Shown: positions 8,971 to 19,331, numbered from the stretch's first letter. The stretch: 64,000 nt of DNA from Streptomyces alboniger (GCF_008704395.1 NZ_CP023695.1:4836001-4900000), one strand, 5' to 3'. Notes: a model not told the origin generated them from the letters alone. Program-made: numbers and translations.

Positions 8971-9097
8971 GGTGCGTCCCCAGGCGCGATGACCGCGCGT
9001 CATTCACGGTATGGATGAAAGGCATCCAACGAATCTATTTCCCTTATCGGTTGGGCCCGGGCCAGATTAGACCTCTCGCGATCGGGAGGACATCTTC

Positions 9098-10279
9098 GTG
9101 GAACCCGCAGCAGGCGTGAACGGCACTCGCACCCGCGCCCGTACCCATGCCCGTACCGTCCTGGTCGTCGGCGGTGGCACCTCCGGGAGCGCGTTGGCCG
9201 TCCTGCTCAGGGGCGCCGGTGTCGCCGTCGACCTCGTCGAGGCCAAGGCCGACTGGAACGCCACGACAGGCTCCGGCATCACCCTTCAGGGCAACGCCCT
9301 GCGCGTCCTGCGCGAGATCGGCGTCTGGGAGCAGGTGAGCGCCCAGGGCTTCAGCGGCGACGGCGTCACCGTCGTCGCCCCCGACGGCACCGAGCTCTTC
9401 ACGAAGAAGGACGCGCGCACCGGCGGCGACGACCTCCCGGCGATGGTCGGCATGCGGCGTCCCGCGCTCCAGGGGATCCTCATGCGCGCCGTACGGGCCT
9501 CGGGCACCCGGGTCCGGCTCGGCTGCACCATCGAGACGTTGACGCAGGACGCCACGGGTGTCGACGTCTCCTTCACGGACGGCACGTCGAGCCGGTACGA
9601 CCTGGTGGTGGCCGCCGACGGGCTGAACTCCCGCACGCGCGGTCTCATCGGTGTCACCGACGGGCCGGTCCCGACCGGCATGGCGATCTGGCGGGCCCCC
9701 GCGCCCCGGCCGGCCGGTGTCACCCGCGCCCATCTCGCCTACGGCGGCCCCGCCTACATCGCCGGGTTCTGCCCCACCAGCGACACCACCGTCTACGCCT
9801 TCCTCGTCGAACGGAACCGCGACCGGGCCTCCATCGACCCGGCGTCGTACGCCGCGCGGATGCGGCACCTCGCCGAGGGCTACGGCGGCTTCTGGAACGA
9901 GATCCGGGCGTCCCTCACCGACCCGGCGCAGGTCAACTACACCTGGTTCGACCGGCATCTGGTGGAAGGCGCCTGGCACCGCGGCCGGGTCGTGCTCGTC
10001 GGCGACGCCGCCCACGGCTGCCCGCCCACCCTCGCCCAGGGCGCGGCCATGTCACTGGAGGACGCGTCCGTTCTCGCCGAACTGCTCAGCCCGGACGACG
10101 CCTGGGGCGCCTCCCTGGAGAGCACGCTCACCGCCTACCGCGACCGTCGCATGCCGCGCGTGCGGATGGTCGTCGACGCCTCCGTGCAGATCGGCCGCTG
10201 GCAGCTCGACGGGGCACGCGACGCGGACGTACCCGGGCTGATGGGCCGCACCCTGGAGGTGCTGAAGGAACTCCCGTGA
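9098..10279 (+). CDS. FAD-dependent monooxygenase (aromatic hydroxylase type)
   Basis: 393 residues. An FAD Rossmann motif sits near residue 24 (TVLVVGGGTSGSALAVLLR, ending with acidic DLVEAK). It has the DG-containing segment YDLVVAADGLNSRTR and the GD motif GRVVLVGDAAHGCPPTLAQG that binds FAD ribityl/phosphate and NADPH. This is a group A flavin hydroxylase (FAD_binding_3), adding one oxygen atom to an aromatic or related substrate. GTG 9098 follows a strong GGGAGGA site about 8 bases upstream. The substrate cannot be read from the sequence. It is divergent from a LysR regulator and followed by a hairpin at 10323-10356. Confidence 0.88.
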   Translation: MEPAAGVNGTRTRARTHARTVLVVGGGTSGSALAVLLRGAGVAVDLVEAKADWNATTGSGITLQGNALRVLREIGVWEQVSAQGFSGDGVTVVAPDGTELFTKKDARTGGDDLPAMVGMRRPALQGILMRAVRASGTRVRLGCTIETLTQDATGVDVSFTDGTSSRYDLVVAADGLNSRTRGLIGVTDGPVPTGMAIWRAPAPRPAGVTRAHLAYGGPAYIAGFCPTSDTTVYAFLVERNRDRASIDPASYAARMRHLAEGYGGFWNEIRASLTDPAQVNYTWFDRHLVEGAWHRGRVVLVGDAAHGCPPTLAQGAAMSLEDASVLAELLSPDDAWGASLESTLTAYRDRRMPRVRMVVDASVQIGRWQLDGARDADVPGLMGRTLEVLKELP

Positions 10280-10287
10280 CCACCGGT

Positions 10288-10324
10288 CCGACCCGCGGCA
10301 CGACCTCCGACCCGCGGCACGACC
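10288..10324. repeat. 18-bp direct repeat
   Basis: CCGACCCGCGGCACGACC is present at 10288-10305 and again, identical, at 10307-10324, separated by one base. It lies directly after the monooxygenase stop codon and before a hairpin. Function unknown. Confidence 0.75.
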
Positions 10325-10356
10325 GGGGCCGCCACCCCCCACAGGAGAGGCCCCGG
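10323..10356 (+). terminator. Probable terminator hairpin
   Basis: CCGGGGCC (10323-10330) pairs with GGCCCCGG (10349-10356) across an 18-nt loop, 44 bp after the monooxygenase stop. The rest of the 267-bp gap to the next sigma gene carries a possible promoter, TTGCAC at 10447-10452, an 18-bp spacer, then TAGGGC at 10471-10476. Confidence 0.5.
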
Positions 10357-10546
10357 CCGGCACACGGTACGAACCGGCGTGCGGTCCGTACTCCCTTCAG
10401 CGCCGCGCGTGCGTTTTCTGTCACACCGCGTTCTGTCACCCGCTAGTTGCACGTTGTACAAACATGGACGTAGGGCCTGACAAGGCCGTAGCGTGCTGGT
10501 TCGCGCCGGGGCCGGGCGCAGATCTCCGAGTGGCAGGATTGAGAGA

Positions 10547-11212
10547 GTGCTGGGGGACGACGCGGAGCTGACCGCCGCGGTGCTTGCGGCACAGGACGGG
10601 GACGAGAGCGCGTTCCGGACTGTGTACCGCGCTGTGCACCCGCGGCTGTTGGGATACGTACGCACGCTGGTCGCCGACGCGGACGCGGAGGACGTCGCCT
10701 CCGAGGCCTGGCTCCAGATAGCGCGCGACCTGGACCGGTTCAGTGGCGACGCGGACCGCTTCCGGGGCTGGGCCGCGCGCATCGCGCGCAACCGCGCCCT
10801 GGATCACATACGCATGCGGGGCCGCCGCCCGGCGATAGGCGGCGACGAGACCGAGCTGACCGGCAGGCCCGCCGACGCGGACACCGCGGGCGAGGCGATG
10901 GAGTCCCTGGCCACCGGCGACGCCCTGGCGCTGATAGCGAAGCTCCCGCAGGACCAGGCCGAGGCCGTGGTCCTCAGAGTCGTCGTGGGCCTGGACGCCA
11001 AGAGCGCGGCGCAGACCCTCGGCAAGCGTCCGGGAGCCGTCCGCACGGCGGCGCACCGCGGCCTGAAGCGGCTCGCCGAGCTGCTCGGCGCGGACCCCGC
11101 GGACCCCGCGCAAGCACTCGGCGCGGTGCCCCCTCAGAGAGAGCCGCGCGGCCGCGCGGTGACGTCCGCCGGTGTGACGCAATCGCGTACGCGGACGCAG
11201 AAGGACATGTGA
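10547..11212 (+). CDS. ECF RNA polymerase sigma factor (second paralogue)
   Basis: 221 residues from GTG 10547, which has AGGA 9 bases upstream (10534-10537); GTG 10493 is also open. Region 2 contains LLGYVRTLV, EDVASEAWLQIARDL and FRGWAARIARNRALDHIR; region 4 contains LPQDQAEAVVLRVVVGL and KRPGAVRTAAHRGLKRL. The last block is almost identical to that of the sigma factor at 6713, so the two are recent paralogues. The stop codon overlaps the following ATG (TGATG at 11210-11214). It probably controls a stress or envelope regulon, but no target is visible here. Confidence 0.9.
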   Translation: MLGDDAELTAAVLAAQDGDESAFRTVYRAVHPRLLGYVRTLVADADAEDVASEAWLQIARDLDRFSGDADRFRGWAARIARNRALDHIRMRGRRPAIGGDETELTGRPADADTAGEAMESLATGDALALIAKLPQDQAEAVVLRVVVGLDAKSAAQTLGKRPGAVRTAAHRGLKRLAELLGADPADPAQALGAVPPQREPRGRAVTSAGVTQSRTRTQKDM

Positions 11213-12300
11213 TGGCCGACGAGCAGGACAAGTGGCTGGACCGCGACACGGCGGAGCGTCTGCTGCGCGGGGAGCCCCTCGAAGGCGTCGACCCTCACGC
11301 ACGCGCGCAGGCCGACCGGCTCGCCCAGGCGCTCGGCGCGCTGGCCGCCACGGACGGGCCGACGGCGCCCGGCGAAGCCGGTGCCGCCGCGGGGGAACTC
11401 CCGGGCGAGGCCGCCGCGCTGGCCGCGTTCCGCGCCGCACGGGCGGAGTCGGCACGGGAGGAGTCCGTACGGGCCGGCGCCGCGCGGGGCGGCCACCGCT
11501 CGGCCGCGTACGCGACGTCCGCCCATGAGGCCGCCGCGGCCGAAACCGTACGCCTGAGCCGTGCCGCCGACCGGCCCCGGCCGAGCCGTTGGGGCAAGCC
11601 GGTGCGCTTCGGACTCGCCGCGGCGCTCGCGGGCTGCATGATCGGCGGCGTCGCCGTTGCCGCGTCGTCGGGGGTGCTGCCCTCGCCGTTCGGCGGACAC
11701 GGCGGACACGGCGAGCCGGGCCCGGTCGCGTCCGCGTCGTCCGTCGCCACCCCCGAGGAGCCGCGGACCTCCCCGTCGGGCCGGACGGAGGAGCCCTCCG
11801 AGAACCTGGTGCCTGACGACACCACGCCGCCCGACGACGGACCCACCCGTGAGCCGGAGTCCCGTACGCCCCCCGAGGCGGAGGCCGACGGCGGCCACTC
11901 CGACGGGGTCACGCGGCGGCCCGGCCCCGACGCGACGCTGCCGCGCACGGACGGCAAGGACTGGTACCGCACGGTGCTGACCGCCTGCCGCGCCTACCGC
12001 AGCGGCGATCTCCAGGGCGCCAAGCGGCGCCACCTCGAAGAGGCCGCCAGGGGTTCGGCCCGGGTGGAGGAGTTCTGCGGCCGGGTCCTCGGCGGCACGG
12101 GCGGCGGCGGCCAGGGCAACGGCAGCGGCCACGGCAATGGCGGCGGCTCCGGTGGTGGTGACCACCACGGCGACGGCGACGGCGGTGGCGAGAACGGCTC
12201 GGGCGGCGACACCGGCGGCGCCCCCGTCCCGCCCCCCGGCCTCCCCGGCCCGACCCCGACGGGTTCGTACAGCGCCCTGCCGACACTGCCCCACCACTAG
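11212..12300 (+). CDS. Membrane protein coupled to sigma factor, His/Gly-rich tail; putative anti-sigma factor
   Basis: 362 residues, with one membrane segment at about 136-155 (LAAALAGCMIGGVAVAASS). The N-terminal cytoplasmic part (MADEQDKWLDRDTAERLLRG) shares the AAFRAARA element with the partner of the first sigma factor. Outside, a GGHGGHGEPG stretch is followed by an acidic Pro/Thr linker. A short folded-looking segment (TVLTACRAYRSGDL, RVEEFCGRVLGG) holds two cysteines, and a Gly/His/Asn-rich tail (SGGGDHHGDGDGGG) ends the protein. AAGGA at 11201-11205 sets ATG 11212 as start. Coupling to the sigma gene suggests an anti-sigma role; the His-rich tail hints at metal sensing. Both are inference. 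Confidence 0.7.
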   Translation: MADEQDKWLDRDTAERLLRGEPLEGVDPHARAQADRLAQALGALAATDGPTAPGEAGAAAGELPGEAAALAAFRAARAESAREESVRAGAARGGHRSAAYATSAHEAAAAETVRLSRAADRPRPSRWGKPVRFGLAAALAGCMIGGVAVAASSGVLPSPFGGHGGHGEPGPVASASSVATPEEPRTSPSGRTEEPSENLVPDDTTPPDDGPTREPESRTPPEAEADGGHSDGVTRRPGPDATLPRTDGKDWYRTVLTACRAYRSGDLQGAKRRHLEEAARGSARVEEFCGRVLGGTGGGGQGNGSGHGNGGGSGGGDHHGDGDGGGENGSGGDTGGAPVPPPGLPGPTPTGSYSALPTLPHH

Positions 12301-12469
12301 GGCCTGCCCGCAAAGTCCCGCCTGCGCGGCCACGCCCTAGGGTTCCGAAAAGATTCCGCCGCGAGGTGTGACGTTTTTTGAAGCCGCGACGCAGTAAGAA
12401 ATGAGCCGACTGGTCATCGGCCCACGCACGAGCCGGGGGTTCCCCCCGTACCTTCGGCTCCGTGCCCTC

Positions 12470-12508
12470 GGCGTGGGCGGGATACGTTCCCCCGATCCCG
12501 CCCACGCC
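12470..12508. terminator. 14-bp stem hairpin terminator
   Basis: GGCGTGGGCGGGAT at 12470-12483 pairs perfectly with 12495-12508 across an 11-nt loop, followed by GCTTTAT. It lies in the 246-bp gap between convergent genes ending at 12300 (+) and 12547 (-) and could serve both. Nothing else coding is seen in that gap. Confidence 0.75.
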
Positions 12509-12546
12509 GCTTTATCGCGGGGCCCTGGGACCTGGGTCCGGGGCCC

Positions 12547-13407
12547 TCACTTGTAGATGACGACCCGGTCGCCCTTCCGTACCTGGGCGAAGAGACTCGC
12601 GATCTTCTTCTCGTCCCGTACGTTCACACAGCCGTGCGACCCGCCTGCGTACCCCCTTGCCGCGAAGTCCGCCGAGTAGTGCACCGCCTGGCCGCCGCTG
12701 AAGAACATCGCGTACGGCATGGGGGTGTCGTAGAGCGTCGAGACGTGGTGCCGGGACTTCCAGTACACGCGGAAGGTGCCCTCGCGCGTCGGCGTGTACT
12801 GCGAGCCGAAGCGCACGTCCATCGTCGATACGGCCTTGCCGTCGACCATCCACGTGAGCGTCCGGCTGCTCTTGGCGAGGCACAGGACCCGCCCGGTCAG
12901 GCACCGCTTGTCCGGCGCGGCCGGCGGCATCCCGCCGCCCGCGTACAGCTCGTACCGCGTCGGCTCGCGCGTCATGGCCAGCAGCCGCTGCCAGGTGACG
13001 GTGTCCGTCCTGCCGGTGCGGGGCAGGCCGCGCTTGGCCTGGAACCCCTCGACCGCGCTGACCGTGGACGCGCCGTACGTCCCCGAGGGGTACTCGAAGA
13101 ACCAGGCGATCTGCCGGAGCCTGGCCTGGAGCTCCCGCACCTGCCCGCCGCGCTCGCCCTCCCGCATGAGGGTCCTGGGCACGGGCGCCGCGCCGGGCGC
13201 GGCCGGCGCGGCGGAGGCGCTGGGCTTTCCGTCCCCGTCCGCCGTTCCGCCCGCCGTCCCGCCCCTCGGCCCCTCCTCAACCGGCCGCCCGCCATCCGTG
13301 TCGACCGCCACCGCCTTGCACCCCGCGACCAGCGCGAGCACCGTCACGGCACCCACCGACAGCGCGCCCCTGCCCGTCACACTCCTGCCCGTCACACCCC
13401 TGCCCAT
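12547..13407 (-). CDS. L,D-transpeptidase lipoprotein with peptidoglycan-binding domain
   Basis: 286 residues from ATG 13407. The signal peptide ends with lipobox LVAGC (about residues 24-28). After a Gly/Ala/Pro-rich linker, a peptidoglycan_binding_1 domain lies at about 80-140 ([31 protein letters not shown]). A YkuD catalytic domain follows, with the conserved His at YSADF and the active-site motif [10 protein letters not shown], whose Cys forms the acyl-enzyme. Such enzymes make 3-3 peptidoglycan cross-links or attach proteins outside the membrane. Upstream in-frame codons to 13506 are open but lack a signal-peptide pattern. Expressed alone; the divergent neighbour is the acyl-CoA mutase. 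Confidence 0.9.
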   Translation of the reverse strand: MGRGVTGRSVTGRGALSVGAVTVLALVAGCKAVAVDTDGGRPVEEGPRGGTAGGTADGDGKPSASAAPAAPGAAPVPRTLMREGERGGQVRELQARLRQIAWFFEYPSGTYGASTVSAVEGFQAKRGLPRTGRTDTVTWQRLLAMTREPTRYELYAGGGMPPAAPDKRCLTGRVLCLAKSSRTLTWMVDGKAVSTMDVRFGSQYTPTREGTFRVYWKSRHHVSTLYDTPMPYAMFFSGGQAVHYSADFAARGYAGGSHGCVNVRDEKKIASLFAQVRKGDRVVIYK

Positions 13408-13497
13408 CACGCCCCCATGCCCCTGGACATCACTTCTGGAAGTGTTTCCCGGTTTGCCGCGCGTGACGCGTCCCGCGGGTGGGCGCAAGCTGGTGCC

Positions 13498-15078
<1,581 letters not shown>

Positions 15079-15107
15079 CCCCTGTACAGGACACGTCGAC
15101 CGGGGGG

Positions 15108-15139
15108 CCCGGCCCGCCCGGCCACCCGGGCCGGCCGGG
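15108..15139. terminator. Interrupted GC-rich hairpin terminator
   Basis: CCCGGCC then CCCGG (15108-15121) pair with CCGGG then GGCCGGG (15126-15139), with a 2-nt internal mismatch and a 4-nt loop. It lies between convergent genes ending at 15078 (+) and 15144 (-). Confidence 0.55.
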
Positions 15140-15143
15140 CGGC

Positions 15144-15614
15144 TCAGTGGTGCCAGGCGGTGCCCCCCACGTTGTGGATCATCCGCTGGAGGACCTTCAG
15201 CGTCCGGACGTACTCCTCGTCCGTGACGCCCTCGCGGATCTCCGCGAGGATCGACCGCTGCCGCTCGGCGACGCGGTCCCGCAGCTCGCGCCCCGCGTCG
15301 GTGAGGGCGATGCGGCCCGCGGCGTCCTCGGTGACCAGGCCGCGGTCGTGCAGGGCGGCGATGTTGTGCAGCAGGGCGCCCTCGCCGGTTTCGAGATACC
15401 CCTTGAGGACCGCCACGACCTCGTCGCGGTCGCGGCCCTCCGGCGGCGTGTCCAGGAGCTGGTTGAGGATCCACCACTGGGGCTGGGTGAGGCCGAGTTC
15501 GGCGAGGGCGGTGCGGATGTGGTTGACCACGGCGGCGCCCGCGGCCGAACTCCAGTATCCGATGGGCTGGTTGAGCAGGTCGGCGTCGCTGTGTGAGTAC
15601 GCGAAGGTCGTCAT
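15144..15614 (-). CDS. MarR-family transcriptional regulator
   Basis: 156 residues with a winged-helix core at about 30-110. The helices are HIRTALAELGLTQPQWWILN and a recognition region ending in LHDRGLV, then a beta-wing TEDAAGRIALTDAGRELRDR. MarR dimers bind a short palindrome and usually repress their own gene and a neighbour, releasing it on binding a phenolic or other small ligand. There is no ribosome-binding site before ATG 15614. Instead TACCTT (15622-15627 on the minus strand) ends 7 bases before it, so the mRNA is probably leaderless. A perfect palindrome overlaps this promoter, indicating autoregulation. Confidence 0.88.
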   Translation of the reverse strand: MTTFAYSHSDADLLNQPIGYWSSAAGAAVVNHIRTALAELGLTQPQWWILNQLLDTPPEGRDRDEVVAVLKGYLETGEGALLHNIAALHDRGLVTEDAAGRIALTDAGRELRDRVAERQRSILAEIREGVTDEEYVRTLKVLQRMIHNVGGTAWHH

Positions 15615-15621
15615 GGAGGTG

Positions 15622-15652
15622 AAGGTAGAACCTCAAGTCGACTTGAGGTCAA
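15622..15652 (-). promoter_or_regulatory. Leaderless promoter of the MarR gene with embedded 20-bp palindromic operator
   Basis: Read on the minus strand: -35 TTGACC (15647-15652), 19-bp spacer, -10 TACCTT (15622-15627), then 7 bases to the ATG. The perfect palindrome acctcaagtcgacttgaggt occupies 15630-15649, between and overlapping the elements, where a bound MarR dimer would block polymerase. Confidence 0.75.
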
Positions 15653-15661
15653 GGACCCCTT

Positions 15662-16804
15662 TTACGCCCTCGGGGTGCCGAGGCCCTTGCGGATCGCCGG
15701 GGTGAGCCGTTCCTCCACGCACCGGTTCAGGAGCCACGCCAGGGCCAGCATCGCGGCGATCGTCAGGGCGAAGGCCGGTGACGCCGGCAGACCGAAGACC
15801 TGGTGCAACGCCCGGACGACGACCCAGCCCAGGTGCTCGTGCACCAGGTAGAAGGGGTACGTGAGGGCTCCCGCCACCGTCAGCCGGTGCCAGTTCAGCC
15901 GGTCCAGGTGGCCGAGCGCGATCAGCAGCACCGCCGCGAAGCCCGCCGTGACGATCGCGATGATCACGAGCGAGGAGCGGTGCGAGAAGGAGGCCGGGTC
16001 CGGCTCGTGCCACAGCTGGGTGACCGCGTAATGCTGGCCGGTCAGCCAGCTGACGCCCACGATGCCCCACGCGGTGAGGTCGCGGCGGTCGCGGTGGACG
16101 AGGTAGATGCCGATGCCGCCGATGAAGTAGGGCGCGAACTGCGGCATGAGGACGAGGTCGAGCAACGGCTCGTTCGCGGCCTCGGAGACCGCTGCCGCCA
16201 GGGTCCACACCGCGCAGAACAGGATCACGCGGGCGCGGGTCGCGCCCGGCAGTACGACACAGAGCGCGAAGAGCGCGTAGAAGCGCAGCTCGGCCCAGAG
16301 GGTCCAGCACACGCCGAGGACCCGGTCCGCGCCCAGCGGCTGCTGGAGCATGGTGAGGTTCACCAGCACGTCGCTGGGCGAGACCGCCTCGTACGCCACG
16401 ACGGGCAGCGCGAAGACCGCCGTCACCAGGAGGACCGCCGCCCAGTAGGAGGGCAGCAGGCGGGCGGCGCGGGAGGCGAAGAAGGAGCGCAGAGGTCTGC
16501 CCCAGCCGCTCATGCAGATGACGAAGCCGCTGATCACGAAGAAGATCTGGACGCCGAGACAGCCGTACGCGAACCACGCGTGGGCGGTGGGGAACTGAAG
16601 CCTGGGGGAGCTGCCCCAGGCCTCGGATATCTCGCCGTCACGCCCGCCGTAGTGGTAGGCGGCGACCATGAGCGCGGCGATCAGCCGCAGCCCGTCCAGG
16701 GCGCGCAGCCGGGGCTTCGCCCGCGCGCGCACGACGGTGGGCGCGGGCGTGCCGGTGCGCGCTCCCGGTGCCGCCCTGGGGAGCGTGGGTGCGGGGGCGG
16801 TCAT
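15662..16804 (-). CDS. Membrane acyltransferase (acyltransferase_3 / OafA type)
   Basis: 380 residues with about ten membrane segments. The family signature is seen at LRALDGLRLIAALMVAAYHY (start of TM1, catalytic His region near residue 48), then FFVISGFVICMSGWGRPLRSF (RxxR-type loop). These proteins O-acylate extracytoplasmic sugars or lipids. Its ATG overlaps the stop of the polysialyltransferase-like gene (ATGA, 16801-16804). It is the third gene of the leftward operon starting at 19133, so its likely substrate is the wall glycopolymer made here. The proline/threonine-rich first 30 residues are probably cytoplasmic. Confidence 0.88.
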   Translation of the reverse strand: MTAPAPTLPRAAPGARTGTPAPTVVRARAKPRLRALDGLRLIAALMVAAYHYGGRDGEISEAWGSSPRLQFPTAHAWFAYGCLGVQIFFVISGFVICMSGWGRPLRSFFASRAARLLPSYWAAVLLVTAVFALPVVAYEAVSPSDVLVNLTMLQQPLGADRVLGVCWTLWAELRFYALFALCVVLPGATRARVILFCAVWTLAAAVSEAANEPLLDLVLMPQFAPYFIGGIGIYLVHRDRRDLTAWGIVGVSWLTGQHYAVTQLWHEPDPASFSHRSSLVIIAIVTAGFAAVLLIALGHLDRLNWHRLTVAGALTYPFYLVHEHLGWVVVRALHQVFGLPASPAFALTIAAMLALAWLLNRCVEERLTPAIRKGLGTPRA

Positions 16805-18156
16805 CCGAGGGCGGTCCGCTTGATGGAGCGCTGCACCGAACGGGCCCGGCGCGCCACGCGCCGCACCGCCGCGTTGCGCGGGATGAACGCCAGCTGCGAG
16901 GGCAGTGCCCCGGGCAGGGCGAGCGCGGTGAGGCGGCGCCGCTTGAAGTAGCGCCAGGTGTCCGGGCCGAGGTTCCGCGCGAGATAGCGCTCGGCGTCGG
17001 GGCGCAGGCCGGGGTAGATCTGCGGCTGCATCGCGAAGCCGACGGCCTTGAGGAGGTTCGTCAGCTCGCCGGTGCCGAGGGCCGCCCGCCGCTCGGTGAC
17101 CGCCGCCCGGTCCGTCAGCTCGGGCAGCAGCGCGTCGACGATGGTGACGGGGACGCGATTGCTGTTCTGGTAGGGCGCGAGGCGCTCCAGGAGGAGGTCC
17201 GTGCCGGTGCGGGCGACGGGCAGGCCGTAGAGCGCGGACGCCGTGAGCAGCGCTGTGGAGAAGCAGCCGATCACGAGCGTGGGGCGCATCCGCTGGTAGA
17301 GCACCTCGGCGAGGACGGGGGAGTCGAGTACCGTCAGCTCGACCCCGATCGCCCGCGCCTCCTTCTCCAGGATGCGCGACCAGCGGGCGGGTGCGGTGGG
17401 GTGGGGCTTGAACACCACCTGGGTGTGACCCAGTTCGGCGGCGCCGCGCACCATGCGGACGTGCAGCTCCTCCTCTTCCTCGGGGGTGAGGATGTTCAGG
17501 GCGGAGAGGTACTGGCCGAGGACGAGGGCGGGCGCCTCGATGTCGGGCAAGCCGGCACTGTCCGCGCCGGGTTCACCGAGTTCACCGAGGACTTTCACGA
17601 ACGCTTCGGTCGGCACGATCTCCGGCTCGACGCCGAACTCGGTGAGCAGGAGCGGGGTGAGGCCCGGCACCAGGTCCAGGTGGAGCAGGCGCCGCACGCG
17701 CGTGCCGACCAGTGGGTCGATCTTGTTGCGGGTGGGGCCGTAGCTCATCAGGCCGTCGGCGTAGACGTCCACGGGGGCGCCGGTGAAGATCTGGGTGAGG
17801 GCGAGCGCCGGGTTCACCTGGATCGACTCGACGGCCAGCTCGACCCGGTCGTCGCCGAGGTCCCAGAGCATCCGCACGTACCGCTCCCACAGCACGACGT
17901 CGTCGCCGCGCGGGGCCCAACCGCCCGGGTGGAAGGGGGAGATGGCCTCGTTCCAGGAGCGTACGTCGTCGAACCGGCCGCGCAGCCGCGCGAATCCCGG
18001 CATCTCGTCGAGCGGGGTCGTCGTCTCCGGGATCGCCGCGTTGTTGCTGACCAGCAGGACACGGCGGTCGGCGGGCCCGAACCGGCCGGCGTCCAGGGCG
18101 GCGGCGAGCGTCGCGACGCCGTACAGCGTGGACGCCAGAAAGATCTGGGTCGGCAT
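16801..18156 (-). CDS. Polysialyltransferase-like glycosyltransferase
   Basis: 451 residues from ATG 18156. It starts MPTQIFLASTLYGVATLAAAL, like bacterial alpha-2,8-polysialyltransferase family proteins (POLYST), which take a CMP-activated nonulosonic acid. Later VVFKPHPTAPARWSRIL carries the conserved KPHP motif, and LVIGCFSTALLTASALYG carries the nucleotide-binding SxxS/T-type loop (FSTALLTAS); both are typical of CMP-sugar-using bacterial sialyltransferases. It probably transfers or polymerises Kdn or a related sugar. It overlaps GT2 upstream by one base (TAATG) and the acyltransferase downstream by four, so all three are translationally coupled. Confidence 0.82.
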   Translation of the reverse strand: MPTQIFLASTLYGVATLAAALDAGRFGPADRRVLLVSNNAAIPETTTPLDEMPGFARLRGRFDDVRSWNEAISPFHPGGWAPRGDDVVLWERYVRMLWDLGDDRVELAVESIQVNPALALTQIFTGAPVDVYADGLMSYGPTRNKIDPLVGTRVRRLLHLDLVPGLTPLLLTEFGVEPEIVPTEAFVKVLGELGEPGADSAGLPDIEAPALVLGQYLSALNILTPEEEEELHVRMVRGAAELGHTQVVFKPHPTAPARWSRILEKEARAIGVELTVLDSPVLAEVLYQRMRPTLVIGCFSTALLTASALYGLPVARTGTDLLLERLAPYQNSNRVPVTIVDALLPELTDRAAVTERRAALGTGELTNLLKAVGFAMQPQIYPGLRPDAERYLARNLGPDTWRYFKRRRLTALALPGALPSQLAFIPRNAAVRRVARRARSVQRSIKRTALG

Positions 18157-19133
18157 TACGCGGCCACCTCCGCCGAGACGGGCCGACGGCGCAGCCTGCG
18201 CAGCCGGGTCGCCCGCTGGAGGTCCATGGAGTCGAGGGCTTCGTCCAGAACGCCCTGCGGCATCCGCTTCAGCGCGGCCGCACTCATTGACTTCAATTTG
18301 CGCGCCACGGATGGCTCGAACCTTTCGATGGATCCCAAATGGTGGGAGATGATCGCACAATAAGTGCGCACGGCCTTCGGCAGGAGTTTTTCGGCATCCC
18401 GGTCCGACGCGGTTTCCCGTATCACCTGGTCAAATGCCTTGATGAAATCGAGTTGGCGCACGTCGCCGATCTGGGTGAGCGACGAGGCGACCCCGCGCCG
18501 GTAGAAAACCCCGAGCAGACCGACGGCGGCGAAGGATTCCGCCTCCCGGTGCAGCCGCCAGATCCAGGGCCGGTCCTCCGCGGTGCGCAGGCCGTCGGTG
18601 AAGTGCAGCAGGCCCGCGTCGGCGAGCCGGCGGTGGTAGATGCCGGCCCAGGCGTACGCGTAGTCGACGGACGTCGACCGGTCGGCGGGGAGTATCACCT
18701 CGCGCGGGCTCATCACGACGCCGCGCCTGCCGTGCGGGACGCGGTGGACCGAACGGGCCCGCGCGGTGCACTGCACATGGTCGGTACGGACGAAGTCGCA
18801 CCCCAACTCCTCGATGGAGGAAAGCAGTTGCTCGTAATAGCCGGGGGCGAGCCAGTCGTCACCGTCCAGGAAGGTGAGGTACTCGCCGCGCGCCGCGTCG
18901 AGGCCCGTGTTGCGGGCGGTCGCGAGCCCGCCGTTCCTCTCATGTCTGAGGTGGACGGCGCCCGGCAGCTCGCGCGCCGCTCGCTCCAGGATGTCCGGAG
19001 TCCCGTCGCGCGAACAGTCGTCGACGAGAATGAATTCGAAGTCGTCGCGCGTGTTCGCGCGCAGACTCCTCAGGGTGTCGGGCGCGTATTGCTGCACGTT
19101 GTAGAACGGCACGATGACGGAGAGCTTAACCAC
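18156..19133 (-). CDS. Family 2 glycosyltransferase
   Basis: 325 residues from GTG 19133. A GT-A fold starts immediately (VKLSVIVPFYNVQQY). The sugar-nucleotide Asp is in FILVDDCSRDGTPDIL, the metal-binding DxD-type motif is LTFLDGDDWLAPGYYE (about 88-103), and a catalytic region is TAEDRPWIWRL. It moves a sugar from a UDP- or similar donor onto a growing glycan in the cytoplasm. It is first in the leftward glycopolymer operon, and the stop overlaps the next ATG. In a Kdn polymer pathway it would add the hexose (for example galactose) that alternates with or decorates Kdn; that is inference. Confidence 0.88.
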   Translation of the reverse strand: MVKLSVIVPFYNVQQYAPDTLRSLRANTRDDFEFILVDDCSRDGTPDILERAARELPGAVHLRHERNGGLATARNTGLDAARGEYLTFLDGDDWLAPGYYEQLLSSIEELGCDFVRTDHVQCTARARSVHRVPHGRRGVVMSPREVILPADRSTSVDYAYAWAGIYHRRLADAGLLHFTDGLRTAEDRPWIWRLHREAESFAAVGLLGVFYRRGVASSLTQIGDVRQLDFIKAFDQVIRETASDRDAEKLLPKAVRTYCAIISHHLGSIERFEPSVARKLKSMSAAALKRMPQGVLDEALDSMDLQRATRLRRLRRRPVSAEVAA

Positions 19134-19331
19134 GTGGGTGACGTTAGGTGTCGGCCCGTCATTCGTGTCGACCCGCAGTGGGATGCCAGGTGAACGACGC
19201 GTGGCGGAATGGTTAACCAGGCTGCCGAGGCGCCCATTCCCGGGCTGATTCGCCATTCGTCGGCGTGCTGTTAACCGTTTGTTGCACCTGAGTTGGGCCG
19301 CGAATCGAAATGGCTTCCTAGCGTCTGGGGC

